Shown here: in pieces, positions 46,307-54,648 of the stretch | Layout: every line of letters starts with the position of its first letter | How positions within the stretch are numbered: position 1 is the first letter of the stretch | Assembly (NCBI RefSeq): GCF_900604345.1 | Contig: NZ_LR026983.1 | Span: forward strand, 2,108,001 to 2,172,000 | DNA from: Maliibacterium massiliense | Lineage (GTDB): Bacteria > Bacillota > Clostridia > Christensenellales > Maliibacteriaceae | DNA: 64,000 bases | Reading direction: 5' to 3' | Notes under the pieces: generated by a model | Seen by the model: only the letters and a program-made list of their open reading frames with translations | The model's database searches: none | What the model was told of the DNA's origin: nothing | Translations under genes and position numbers: made by a program

Positions 46307-46944
46307 AGGCGCTGCTGGTTGTGGGCGGCCCCGACCCGGGGCGCGCGCTGATCCAGCGCCAGGCGCAGGGGGCGGAGATGGTGATCTGCGCCGACCGCGG
46401 CGCGCAGTACGCGCTGGGCGCGGGCGTCACGCCCCAGGTGCTCATCGGGGATATGGACTCCATTGCGCCCGATGCGCTGGCCTCCTGCCAGCGGGCGGGC
46501 ACCCAGATCATCCAGCAGCGGCCGGACAAGGATTTTACCGATACGGAGCTTGCGCTGCTGCACGCAGAGGAACTGGGCGCGCAGAACATCGTGCTGTTGG
46601 GGGGCCTGGGCGGGCGCATCGACCACACGCTAAGCAACCTGCGCCTGCTGCTGCCCTTTGCGCGGCGCAACGTGCGCATCACCATGATGGACCCCGCCAG
46701 CGCCATCTTTGTGGCCACGCGCACCGTTACCTGGCGCGCGCCGGTGGGCACCACGGTATCGATGTTCCCGTTGAGCGAGGGTGTCAAGGTGCTGCGCACC
46801 CAGGGGCTTGCTTATCCGCTCAGCGACAAGACCCTGCCCATGGACACCAGCCTGTGCGTCAGCAACGTGATGCAGGAAGCGCGCGCGCTGGTGGATGTGC
46901 GCGACGGGTATCTGATGATCATGGTGCTGCAGGTGAACGATTAA
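46303..46944 (+). CDS. thiN: Thiamine pyrophosphokinase
   Basis: The 213-residue protein has CADRGAQYALGAG, GDMDSI, KDFTDTELAL and GGLGGRIDHTLSN, the ThiN substrate-site motifs. It makes thiamine diphosphate from thiamine and ATP. It is the last gene of the coupled rsgA-rpe-thiN group. Confidence 0.93.
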   Translation: MKALLVVGGPDPGRALIQRQAQGAEMVICADRGAQYALGAGVTPQVLIGDMDSIAPDALASCQRAGTQIIQQRPDKDFTDTELALLHAEELGAQNIVLLGGLGGRIDHTLSNLRLLLPFARRNVRITMMDPASAIFVATRTVTWRAPVGTTVSMFPLSEGVKVLRTQGLAYPLSDKTLPMDTSLCVSNVMQEARALVDVRDGYLMIMVLQVND

Positions 46945-47079
46945 GCGCCCGCGCGCCATGGATGCATTGCAAAGCAGCTTTTTTTGCGGCGACACCTTTT
47001 TTACGCCCCGCACGTAGGATGTGGTAGAGACCACCTTTTGCGCCAGGCGGGGCGCGAAGAGAAAGGAGCCGCTTGATCG

Positions 47080-47238
47080 ATGAATGGACGCTGCGGTAAA
47101 ACCGGGAAAATCGTCTCCTTTGCGCTGATCGGCCTGGGGGCGCTGCTGCTTTTGTGCGCGCTGCCCGGATGGCTGCTGCTGGCGCTATTGGGCCTGGCGC
47201 TGATCGGCGTGGGGGCGTGGGCGCTGCGCTGCTGGTAG
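47080..47238 (+). CDS. 52-residue hydrophobic membrane peptide at the spoVM position
   Basis: ATG 47080 to TAG 47236-47238 encodes 52 residues. After a short polar, basic head (MNGRCGKTGK) come two hydrophobic stretches (IVSFALIGLGALLLLCAL and WLLLALLGLALIGVGAWAL) split by PG, probably a membrane hairpin. AAGGAG (47063-47068) lies 11 bases upstream, a little far. The gene sits between thiN and rpmB, where Bacillus encodes the 26-residue SpoVM, but the sequences are unrelated. I do not recognise the family. The surrounding gap from 46945 to 47308 shows no other gene. Confidence 0.6.
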   Translation: MNGRCGKTGKIVSFALIGLGALLLLCALPGWLLLALLGLALIGVGAWALRCW

Positions 47239-47308
47239 CGCATACGGCCTGCGCCAAAGGAGGGCGCCGTACATAACAAAACCACAAAACTGAAAACAAG
47301 AATGCACG

Positions 47309-47349
47309 AAAAAAGCGGCGCCCCACCCGTGCGGGGACGCCGCTTTTTT
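47309..47349. terminator. Bidirectional terminator between the membrane peptide and rpmB
   Basis: AAAAAAGCGGCG (47309-47320) and CGCCGCTTTTTT (about 47338-47349) flank an inner CCCC/GGGG stem. It has A-runs on one side and T-runs on the other, so it can end rpmB (minus strand) and the upstream plus-strand transcript. Confidence 0.85.
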
Positions 47350-47365
47350 AACGTATCCTGTGTGT

Positions 47366-47557
47366 TTACACCGAGCGCTGTACTTTGCCGCTGCGCAGGC
47401 AACGCGTGCAAACATGCAACGTGCAAGGGGTGCCGTTGACCACAGCGCGAACGCGCTGGATATTGGGCGCCCAGATACGACGGGTCTTGCGGTGCGAATG
47501 ACTCACGTTGTTACCCGACATCATACCTTTGCCACACACTTCACAAAACTTGGCCAT
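47366..47557 (-). CDS. rpmB: Large-subunit ribosomal protein bL28
   Basis: The 63-residue protein reads MAKFCEVCGKGMMSGN, then SHSHRKTRRIWAPNIQ and CTRCLRSGKV. Two CxxC pairs make it the zinc-ribbon form of L28. The start ATG is at 47555-47557 (minus strand), eight bases after AGGAGG. It is transcribed opposite to its neighbours, as in Bacillus. Confidence 0.96.
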   Translation of the reverse strand: MAKFCEVCGKGMMSGNNVSHSHRKTRRIWAPNIQRVRAVVNGTPCTLHVCTRCLRSGKVQRSV

Positions 47558-47599
47558 GACTGCCACCTCCTGCCCTTGATTTCAATCAAAACACAAGTT

Positions 47600-47628
47600 A
47601 TTATAGCATCGCAAGGGCGCTTTGGCAA
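47600..47628 (-). promoter_or_regulatory. Promoter of rpmB
   Basis: On the minus strand: TTGCCA (47628-47623), a 17-bp spacer, and TATAAT (47605-47600) with an extended TG. Confidence 0.75.
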
Positions 47629-47700
47629 GATAAAAGGCGCGTATTTTTTCCTGTGATGTGCTATCATAAAGGGGAACACACGCCCGCAGCTTGAAAAATC

Positions 47701-47729
47701 TTGCGGGAGGTAGAAAAATAAGGTATGAT
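47701..47729 (+). promoter_or_regulatory. Candidate promoter of asp23-fakA
   Basis: TTGCGG (47701-47706), 17 bp, TATGAT (47724-47729), 70 bp upstream of the asp23 start. Confidence 0.45.
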
Positions 47730-47798
47730 ACATAAAGTGAAGTAGTGGGTAAAAAGGCGCTTCACCTGTGAATTGGATGCAGAAGGAGGAATTATCCG

Positions 47799-48149
47799 AT
47801 GCCCGCACAAATCAAGAATGATTTAGGTACGATTACGTTCTCGGATACGTCCATTGCAACGATGGCAGGCATGACTGTTGTGGAATGCTACGGCATCGTG
47901 GGCATGGCGGCCACCAAGGCGACCGATGGCTTGATTGAACTGCTTAAACGTGATAATCTCAGCCGGGGCGTGCGCGTCACCACCAGGGACGACCAGGTCA
48001 CCATCGATCTGTACGTCATTGTGGAGTACGGCATCTCGATTACCGCTGTGTGCAAAAGCGTCATCGAGACGGTCAAGTACAAAGTGGAGACGTTCCTGGG
48101 TATCCCGGTGGAAAGTGTCAATGTACACGTACAGGGCGTGCGCGTCTGA
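47799..48149 (+). CDS. Asp23/Gls24-family envelope stress protein (YloU-like)
   Basis: The 116-residue protein has the Asp23 pattern: ISDTSIATMAGMTVVECYGIVGM-like opening (IATMAGMTVVECYGI), a central DLYVIVEYGISI strand and the end VNVHVQGVRV. Members are membrane-associated or cytosolic proteins linked to envelope homeostasis. AGAAGGAGG precedes ATG 47799. It is followed by fakA, the usual yloU-yloV pair. Confidence 0.93.
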   Translation: MPAQIKNDLGTITFSDTSIATMAGMTVVECYGIVGMAATKATDGLIELLKRDNLSRGVRVTTRDDQVTIDLYVIVEYGISITAVCKSVIETVKYKVETFLGIPVESVNVHVQGVRV

Positions 48150-48207
48150 AGCGCAGGCGCCTGATCCGGTACTGTACAAACGTGTTTTTTTGGAGGTCAT
48201 TCACCCC

Positions 48208-49857
48208 ATGTTAGACAAGATTGATGGCTCGATGCTCAAGGAGATGTTCATCGCCGGCGCTGGATTGCTGGAGACGAACAAAGAGGGCGTCGACGTATTG
48301 AACGTGTTCCCTGTTCCCGACGGCGATACCGGCACCAACATGTCCATGACGCTCGCAATGGCGGTATCCGAGGTGCAGGAGCTGCCCGCGGATTCCGTGG
48401 AGAAAATCTCCAGCGTGTTTGCGCGCGGCGCGCTGCGCGGTGCGCGCGGCAACTCGGGCGTGATCCTCTCCCAGCTGTTCCGCGGCTTTGCCAAGGGCAT
48501 GGAGGGGCACAAGGCGGTCGATACCGTGCTGTTCGCCCAGGCGCTGCAGTCGGGCGTGGAGATGGCGTATAAGGCCGTGATGAAGCCCCGCGAGGGAACC
48601 ATCCTCACCGTGGCGCGCGCCGCGGCGGACGCGGCGGTGAAAGCCGCGCGCAGACAGAAGGACTTTGAGAAGCTGATCGTCACCATCATCGATGCTGCCG
48701 AGGATATGCTTCAAAAGACGCCCGAGATGCTTCCGGTGCTTAAGGAAGCCGGCGTCGTCGATTCCGGTGGCCGTGGTCTTATTATTATTTATGCCGGATT
48801 TAAAATGGCCATCGACGGCGAGGAGATGCGCTTTGAGTTTGAGAAGCCCATCAAGCCGGAGACCAGCGTGCTGGAAGGCTATGGCATCGCCTCCCAGAGC
48901 ACGGAGGATATCCACTTTACCTACTGCACGGAGTTCTTTATCACGCATTTGCGCGATGACTGCGATGAAAAAATGCAGGAGAGCTTCCGTGAAAAGCTGC
49001 AGAAGGTCGGCGATTCCATCGTGTTTGTGCCCGATGATGACCTGATCAAGGTGCACGTGCACTCCAACTGCCCGGGCAAAATCCTGCAGCTGGCGCTGCG
49101 CATGGGCGAGCTTTCCCATATCAAGATCGACAACATGAAGGAGCAGCACCGCTCTCTGCTGGAGGAGGCGCCCGCGCCGCAGAAGCCCGCTGTACCGCCC
49201 AAGGAATACGGCATGGTGGCCGTGGCCGCGGGCGCGGGGCTGGAGGCCATCTTCAAGGACCTAAACGTGGACTGCGTGGTGCGCGGCGGCCAGACCATGA
49301 ACCCCAGCATTGAGGATATCGCCCGCGCAGTGGACAGCATCAACGCGGAGAAGGTCTTTGTCTTCCCCAACAACTCCAACATCATCCTGGCGGCGCAGCA
49401 GGCGTCCCAGCTGACGGAGAAACAGATGTGCATCATCCCCACCAAGTCGGTGCCCCAGGGCATCGCCGCGGTGCTGAACTTTGACCCCGATATCTCCATG
49501 CAGGAGAACGAGCAGCACATGGTCTCGGCCATCGCCACGGTGCAGACCGGCCAGGTGACCTACGCGGTGCGCGATACCCACTTTGAGGAAAACGAGATCC
49601 ACGAGGGGGATATCATCGGCCTTGCCAACAACAAACTGACGTGCGTGGGTAACGACGTGCCCGACGTCTCCATGGAGCTGATGGAGCAGCTGATGGACGA
49701 GGAGAAGGAGGTCATCTCCGTCTTCTACGGCGAGGACATCACAAAGGACGCGGCCCAGGCGCTCTGCGACGCGCTGGCGGAAAAGTATCCTGACTGCGAC
49801 ATCGAGATGCACGAGGGTGGGCAGCCGCTCTACTACTACATCTTCTCGGTGGAGTAA
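48208..49857 (+). CDS. fakA: Fatty-acid kinase FakA / YloV (DhaL-DegV-like)
   Basis: The 549-residue protein has an N-terminal DhaL kinase domain with VPDGDTGTNMSMT near residue 37 and GARGNSGVILSQL, a middle domain (YCTEFFITHL), and a C-terminal DegV-like domain. FakA phosphorylates fatty acids delivered by FakB. I chose ATG 48208; TGGAGG at 48191-48196 is 11 bases upstream. Confidence 0.93.
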   Translation: MLDKIDGSMLKEMFIAGAGLLETNKEGVDVLNVFPVPDGDTGTNMSMTLAMAVSEVQELPADSVEKISSVFARGALRGARGNSGVILSQLFRGFAKGMEGHKAVDTVLFAQALQSGVEMAYKAVMKPREGTILTVARAAADAAVKAARRQKDFEKLIVTIIDAAEDMLQKTPEMLPVLKEAGVVDSGGRGLIIIYAGFKMAIDGEEMRFEFEKPIKPETSVLEGYGIASQSTEDIHFTYCTEFFITHLRDDCDEKMQESFREKLQKVGDSIVFVPDDDLIKVHVHSNCPGKILQLALRMGELSHIKIDNMKEQHRSLLEEAPAPQKPAVPPKEYGMVAVAAGAGLEAIFKDLNVDCVVRGGQTMNPSIEDIARAVDSINAEKVFVFPNNSNIILAAQQASQLTEKQMCIIPTKSVPQGIAAVLNFDPDISMQENEQHMVSAIATVQTGQVTYAVRDTHFEENEIHEGDIIGLANNKLTCVGNDVPDVSMELMEQLMDEEKEVISVFYGEDITKDAAQALCDALAEKYPDCDIEMHEGGQPLYYYIFSVE

Positions 49858-49952
49858 AAAAACCTACATAATATGGTATGCGGTGGGGGGCAGCGCGTTC
49901 GCGACGAATGTGCTGCCCCTCTATCTAACGGCGCGAAAGGCAGGTGGCAAAA

Positions 49953-51992
49953 ATGGATACGCCCGTGACGGCGTGCAAGGGGGTGGGCCCCAAGCGCGCG
50001 GCACTGCTGGCGCAGATGGGCATCGTCACAGTGCGCGACGCGCTTTTCTATCTGCCGCGCGCCTATGAGGACCGCTCAAACGTCAAGGAGATCGCGGCGC
50101 TTGCCCCGGGCGAGGAGGCGCTTGTCACCGCCATGATCGCGGGGCCGGTGCGCCTGCAGCGCATCCCCGGGCGGCACCTGGCCATGACGCGCGCCATGCT
50201 GGAGGATGACTCGGGCAAGATCGAGGCCGTCTGGTTCAACCAGCCCTACTTAAAAAACACGCTGCGCGAGGGGCAGACGTACCGTTTCTTCGGCCGCGTG
50301 GACGTGCGGCGGGGCCGCGCGCTGCAGAATCCCTCCTTTGAACCGGCGTTTGACGAAAGACGCGCCCCTGCGCGCGCACTGCTGCCCGTCTACCGGGTGT
50401 GCGCGGGCGTCACGCAAAAGATGATGCGGGATTTGGTCGCACAGGCGCTCCAAATGCGCCACACGCTGCCCGATCCCTTTGACAACGATTTTCGGCGCGC
50501 GCACCATCTGGCGGAGCGCAAATTTGCCCTGGAGGCGATCCACTTTCCAGAGGATGCGGCGCAGCGCAGTGAGGCGCAGCGGCGCTTTGCCTTTGAGGAG
50601 CTGTTTTATTACCAGATGATGCTGCAGATGCAGCGGCGCGCACGCCAGGGCCAGCACCGCGCGATGCCGCTTGCGCTGCCCGAGGCGGATAGGAAGGCGT
50701 TTTTATCCGCGCTGCCATACGCGCTGACGGGCGCGCAGGCGCGCACCATCGCGGAGATATTGCAGGATATCGCCCGTGATACGCCCATGAACCGCATGGT
50801 GCAGGGGGACGTGGGCTCGGGTAAGACGGTGGTGGCGGCCATGGCGTTGCTCGCCGCGGTCAAAAGCGGGGCGCAGGGCGTGCTGATGGCGCCCACCGAG
50901 GTGCTGGCTCAGCAGCACCATCGCACCCTTTCAGCGCTGCTGGAGCCGCTGGGCGTGCGCGTGGGCCTGCGCACCGGTGCGATGCGCGATGCGCAAAAGC
51001 GCCGCGCGGACGACTACATCCAGACGGGCGTCTGGCAGGTGGTGGTGGGCACTCACGCGCTGATCCAGCAGGATGTGCGCTACAAAAATTTGGGCGTTGT
51101 GGTCACCGACGAGCAGCACCGCTTCGGCGTGCGCCAGCGTGCGGTGCTCTCCGCCAAGGGCGAGGCGCCCCACACGCTGGTGATGAGCGCCACGCCCATC
51201 CCAAGGACGCTCTCGCTGGTGCTCTACGGCGATTTGGATGTCTCGCTGATCGATGAGCTTCCCCCGGGTAGAAAGCCTGTGCGCACGCGCGTGGTGCCTG
51301 CGAAAAAACGGGGCGGCATGTATGATTTTGTGCATGCGCAGGTGCGCGAGGGGCACCAGTGCTACGTGGTGTGCCCGCTTGTGGAGGCATCGGAAAACGT
51401 GGCGGCCAAAAGCGCGGAGGATGTCTACGACGAGCTACGCAAGGGCCCCTTGCGCGATGTGCGCGTGGGCCTGCTGCATGGGCAGATGAAAGCCGGGCAG
51501 AAGGAAGCGGTGCTTTCCAGCTTTGCGCAAGGAGCGCTGGACGTGCTTGTCTCCACCACGGTGATCGAAGTGGGCGTGGACGTGCCGCGCGCAAGCGTGA
51601 TGGTGATTGAGGATGCGGCGCGCTTCGGCCTTGCGCAGCTACACCAGCTGCGCGGGCGCGTAGGGCGCGGCGCGGCGCAGGCCTGGTGCTTTTTGGTGTG
51701 CGACCAGGGCGTGGACAACCCGCGCCTGGAGATCATGACCCGCACGCAAAACGGGTTTGATATCGCCCAGCGCGATCTGGAGCTGCGCGGCCCGGGCGAG
51801 CTTTTGGGCATGCGCCAAAGCGGCGTGCTGGATACCACCATGGCGCTGCTTGCGCGCGATATGGCGCTGGTGAAGGAGACGCAGGAGGCCGCCCTTCAAA
51901 TCGTAAGCGAATCGGGCCCGCGCGCGCGCGCCCTCAAACAAGAGGCCATGGACCGGCTGGAGGCGCGCACGCGTCAAATTTCGATGACGTAG
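49953..51992 (+). CDS. recG: ATP-dependent DNA helicase RecG
   Basis: The 679-residue protein has the wedge/OB domain (about 50-150), Walker A GDVGSGKT near 285, the family-specific DEQHRFGVRQR, MSATPIPRTL and QLRGRVGRG. It remodels stalled forks and Holliday junctions. The start is uncertain: ATG 49953 is chosen; GTG 49944 is in frame nine bases earlier. It closes the yicC-to-recG block. Confidence 0.94.
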   Translation: MDTPVTACKGVGPKRAALLAQMGIVTVRDALFYLPRAYEDRSNVKEIAALAPGEEALVTAMIAGPVRLQRIPGRHLAMTRAMLEDDSGKIEAVWFNQPYLKNTLREGQTYRFFGRVDVRRGRALQNPSFEPAFDERRAPARALLPVYRVCAGVTQKMMRDLVAQALQMRHTLPDPFDNDFRRAHHLAERKFALEAIHFPEDAAQRSEAQRRFAFEELFYYQMMLQMQRRARQGQHRAMPLALPEADRKAFLSALPYALTGAQARTIAEILQDIARDTPMNRMVQGDVGSGKTVVAAMALLAAVKSGAQGVLMAPTEVLAQQHHRTLSALLEPLGVRVGLRTGAMRDAQKRRADDYIQTGVWQVVVGTHALIQQDVRYKNLGVVVTDEQHRFGVRQRAVLSAKGEAPHTLVMSATPIPRTLSLVLYGDLDVSLIDELPPGRKPVRTRVVPAKKRGGMYDFVHAQVREGHQCYVVCPLVEASENVAAKSAEDVYDELRKGPLRDVRVGLLHGQMKAGQKEAVLSSFAQGALDVLVSTTVIEVGVDVPRASVMVIEDAARFGLAQLHQLRGRVGRGAAQAWCFLVCDQGVDNPRLEIMTRTQNGFDIAQRDLELRGPGELLGMRQSGVLDTTMALLARDMALVKETQEAALQIVSESGPRARALKQEAMDRLEARTRQISMT

Positions 51993-52050
51993 GTTTTCAT
52001 AAAAATGGATGCGAAAAATGCGCTTACGCGCGCGTATTATGGGTAAAAAT

Positions 52051-52085
52051 AAGGCAACAGACAGCGCAAGTCTGTTGCCTTTTGG
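52051..52085 (+). terminator. Terminator behind recG
   Basis: GGCAACAGAC pairs perfectly with GTCTGTTGCC around a short loop, then TTTT. Confidence 0.85.
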
Positions 52086-52186
52086 CATTCAAGTTCAAGG
52101 AAAAACCGCCGAACATTTCCAGCGTATTATTCTCTCGGTTGGTTAGATTACCTATTGAACGTATAACAAAGGAGGTGAATCTTACA

Positions 52187-52384
52187 ATGGCTCGTAACAA
52201 CGTGATGGTCCCTGAGGCCAAGCAGGCGCTTGACAACATGAAGTATGAGATTGCCAAGGAGCTGGGCGTGAACATGAAACAGGACTATAACGGCGACCTG
52301 ACGGCCCGTGAAAACGGCAGCGTCGGCGGCGGTATGGTGCAGAAGATGATCATGCAGTATCAGAACAGCATGAGCAACAAATAA
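52187..52384 (+). CDS. Alpha/beta-type small acid-soluble spore protein
   Basis: The 65-residue protein has the two SASP signatures: ALDNMKYEIAKELGV, which contains the GPR-protease site region, and GSVGGGMVQKMI. It coats spore DNA and protects it. AAGGAGGTGA precedes ATG 52187. Expression is expected under sigma-G, but I could not place a convincing -35/-10 pair. Confidence 0.96.
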   Translation: MARNNVMVPEAKQALDNMKYEIAKELGVNMKQDYNGDLTARENGSVGGGMVQKMIMQYQNSMSNK

Positions 52385-52439
52385 CATGCCTGTGATACAG
52401 TGTACTCTCATCCAATTTTAAATATAGGAGGTGAAATCC

Positions 52440-52625
52440 ATGGACAACAACCAGAACAGCAAGAAGAACATGGGCAACCTGAAGTACGAAGTTGCCAACG
52501 AGCTGGGCGTGAACCTGAAAAAGGGTTACAACGGTGATATGACCTCGCGCGACGCGGGTTCTATCGGTGGTGGCATGGTGCAGAAGATGATCAACGCAGT
52601 TGAGCGTTCGATGTCCAACAAATAA
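52440..52625 (+). CDS. Alpha/beta-type small acid-soluble spore protein, second copy
   Basis: The 61-residue paralogue has NLKYEVANELGVNL and GSIGGGMVQKMINAVE. The N-terminus (MDNNQNSKKN) differs from the first copy. GGAGGTGA precedes ATG 52440. The tandem pair supports a spore-forming host. Confidence 0.96.
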   Translation: MDNNQNSKKNMGNLKYEVANELGVNLKKGYNGDMTSRDAGSIGGGMVQKMINAVERSMSNK

Positions 52626-52649
52626 CCATCCGTGATACAAGTGGATTTG

Positions 52650-52693
52650 AAAAGGCGCCGCACGAAGGTTTTTCGCGCAGTGCCTTTTCTTTT
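52650..52693 (+). terminator. Terminator behind the SASP genes
   Basis: AAAAGGC pairs with GCCTTTT over an imperfect inner stem (CGAA/TTCG), followed by CTTTTC. Confidence 0.7.
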
Positions 52694-52721
52694 CGCGTAA
52701 AAAATTTCCCGCCTCGGGCGC

Positions 52722-52749
52722 TTGACAAGATGGAAAGGCATGATATAAT
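52722..52749 (+). promoter_or_regulatory. Promoter of the histidine operon
   Basis: TTGACA (52722-52727), a 16-bp spacer and TATAAT (52744-52749), 42 bp before hisZ. There is no room for a T-box leader. Confidence 0.8.
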
Positions 52750-52791
52750 CAGTTTAGTTATTTAGCGAAGTAAAGCGTTTGGGAGGTCAAT

Positions 52792-54009
52792 ATGCGCAAG
52801 TGGAAGATCCACATTCCCGAGGGTGTGCAGGACTATCTGCCTGAGGAATGCTATGCCAAGCGGCAGATGGAGCAGGCCATCCGCGCGCTGTGGCGCAGAA
52901 GCGGTTACCGTGAGATCGAAACGCCCACCTTTGAATACTACGATGTGTTCGGCACCGGCATCGGCGCGATGGACGCCGAGCAGGTTTTTAAGTTTTTTGA
53001 CGACCACGGGCGCATCCTTGCGCTGCGGCCAGATATGACGATGCCCATCGCGCGCATCGTAAGCACCCGCATGGCGGATGCGCCGACGCCGCTTCGGCTG
53101 TTTTACATCGGCAGCGCCTTCGGCTACGATGTGTCGCGTTCCGGCCAGCAGCGCGAGTTTTCCCAGGCAGGCATCGAGCTGCTGGGCGCGGCGGGCGCGG
53201 CGGCGGACGCGGAGGTGATCGCCTCTGCCATCGCGGCGATGCGCTGTGCGGGCCTGCGCGATTTTCAGCTGGATTTGGGTCAGGTGGCCTTCTTTAAGGG
53301 CCTGATGGAGGAAGCGGGGCTGGACGAGGCGCAGGCTGAGGAAGTGCGCGCGTTGGTGGAAGAAAAAAATCAGCTGGGGCTGGAGCTGCTGCTCAAGCAG
53401 CTGTCCATCTCGGGCGCCGTCAAAGCGCGCATCATGCAGCTGCCCATGCTCTATGGTGGGCCGGAGGTGCTGGGTGAGGCGCAGAAGCTGACGCGCCATC
53501 CGGCATGCATCGCCGCCATCGACAATCTGCGCGCGGTTTACGCCATCCTGCAGGATATCGGTATGGCGCAGTATGTGTCCATCGATTTGGGCATGCTGCA
53601 GCGGGCCAATTACTATTCCGGCGTGATCTTCCGGGGCCTGAGCGACCGGCTGGGTTATCCCATGCTCTCGGGCGGACGCTACGATAAGCTGCTGGGCAGC
53701 TTCGGCCGGCCCATGCCCGCCACGGGCTTTGCACTGGGCCTCAAGCGGCTGCTGATTGCGCTGGAGCGTCAGGGCGGCCTGCAGGCGCCGCCCGCAAGCA
53801 ACGTGCTGGTGGGCTTTGCGCCCCAGGCGCGCGCCGTGGCCTTTGCAAAAATGCAGGCCATGCGCGATGCCGGATTGATTGTGGAGCAGTACCTGGAGGA
53901 GGACGAGGCGGGGATGCGCGCGTACGCCCAGGCACGCGGCATTGCGCGCTGCATGTACTTTGCCGCGGATAACACCGTGCGCACCTACGGCGAAGAGGAG
54001 GCGGAATAA
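52792..54009 (+). CDS. hisZ: ATP phosphoribosyltransferase regulatory subunit
   Basis: The 405-residue protein is a HisRS-like paralogue. It has HIPEGVQDYLPEE, then ETPTFEYYDVF, RPDMTMPIAR and the ending domain SGGRYDKLLGSFG. It lacks the tRNA anticodon-binding domain of true HisRS. It activates the short HisG encoded directly after it. GGGAGG precedes ATG 52792. Confidence 0.94.
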   Translation: MRKWKIHIPEGVQDYLPEECYAKRQMEQAIRALWRRSGYREIETPTFEYYDVFGTGIGAMDAEQVFKFFDDHGRILALRPDMTMPIARIVSTRMADAPTPLRLFYIGSAFGYDVSRSGQQREFSQAGIELLGAAGAAADAEVIASAIAAMRCAGLRDFQLDLGQVAFFKGLMEEAGLDEAQAEEVRALVEEKNQLGLELLLKQLSISGAVKARIMQLPMLYGGPEVLGEAQKLTRHPACIAAIDNLRAVYAILQDIGMAQYVSIDLGMLQRANYYSGVIFRGLSDRLGYPMLSGGRYDKLLGSFGRPMPATGFALGLKRLLIALERQGGLQAPPASNVLVGFAPQARAVAFAKMQAMRDAGLIVEQYLEEDEAGMRAYAQARGIARCMYFAADNTVRTYGEEEAE

Positions 54010-54648
54010 ATGCTGCGTATTGCGCTTGCCAAGGGCAGGCTGCTGGAGGATACCCTGCCGCTGCTGGAGCAGAGCGGCGTGGACTGCACGGTGCTGCGCA
54101 CCCAATCGCGCAAGCTGATTTTGCGCGACGAGGTGCAGCAGCTGGAGTTTATCCTGGTCAAACCCACCGACGTGCCCACCTATGTGGAATATGGCGCGGC
54201 GGACATGGGCGTGGCGGGCAAGGACACGCTAATGGAGGTCAACTGCCCGCTCTATGAGATGCTTGATCTGGATATCGCCAAGTGCCGCATGTGCGTGTGC
54301 GGGTATACGGGCGGGCGGCGCAACGTCACGCGCTCGCTGCGGCGTGTGGCCACCAAATACCCCAACATCGCCCGGCAGTACTATGCGGGCAAGGGGGAGA
54401 CGGTGGAGATCATTAAACTCAACGGCTCCATAGAGCTGGGGCCCATGGTGGGGCTATCCGACGTGATTGTGGATATCGTGCAGACTGGCTCCACCCTAGT
54501 GGCCAACGGCCTGGAGGTGCTGGAGGAGATCTGCCCGATCTCGGCGCGCGTGGTGGTCAACCGCGTCAGTTTAAAGACCAAGGGCGCGCGCATCAAGCAG
54601 CTGATCGGCGGCATGCGCCAGGCAGTGGAAAGGGCGAAAAAGCAATGA
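54010..54648 (+). CDS. hisG: ATP phosphoribosyltransferase, short form
   Basis: The 212-residue protein is the short HisG that needs HisZ. It has ALAKGRLLEDTLPLLEQ, GAADMGVAGKDTL and the PRPP-binding segment DIVQTGSTLVANGL. It catalyses the first step of histidine synthesis. It starts on the base after the hisZ stop and overlaps hisD by four bases. Confidence 0.96.
   Translation: MLRIALAKGRLLEDTLPLLEQSGVDCTVLRTQSRKLILRDEVQQLEFILVKPTDVPTYVEYGAADMGVAGKDTLMEVNCPLYEMLDLDIAKCRMCVCGYTGGRRNVTRSLRRVATKYPNIARQYYAGKGETVEIIKLNGSIELGPMVGLSDVIVDIVQTGSTLVANGLEVLEEICPISARVVVNRVSLKTKGARIKQLIGGMRQAVERAKKQ

Noticed and set aside
46958-47020. A 19-residue frame (MDALQSSFFCGDTFF...) as a SpoVM equivalent
   Set aside because: No ribosome site, no amphipathic helix pattern, and no likeness to SpoVM.
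52694-52791. T-box or other leader in front of hisZ
   Set aside because: Only about 35 bases lie between the predicted start site and the gene, too short for a T-box.
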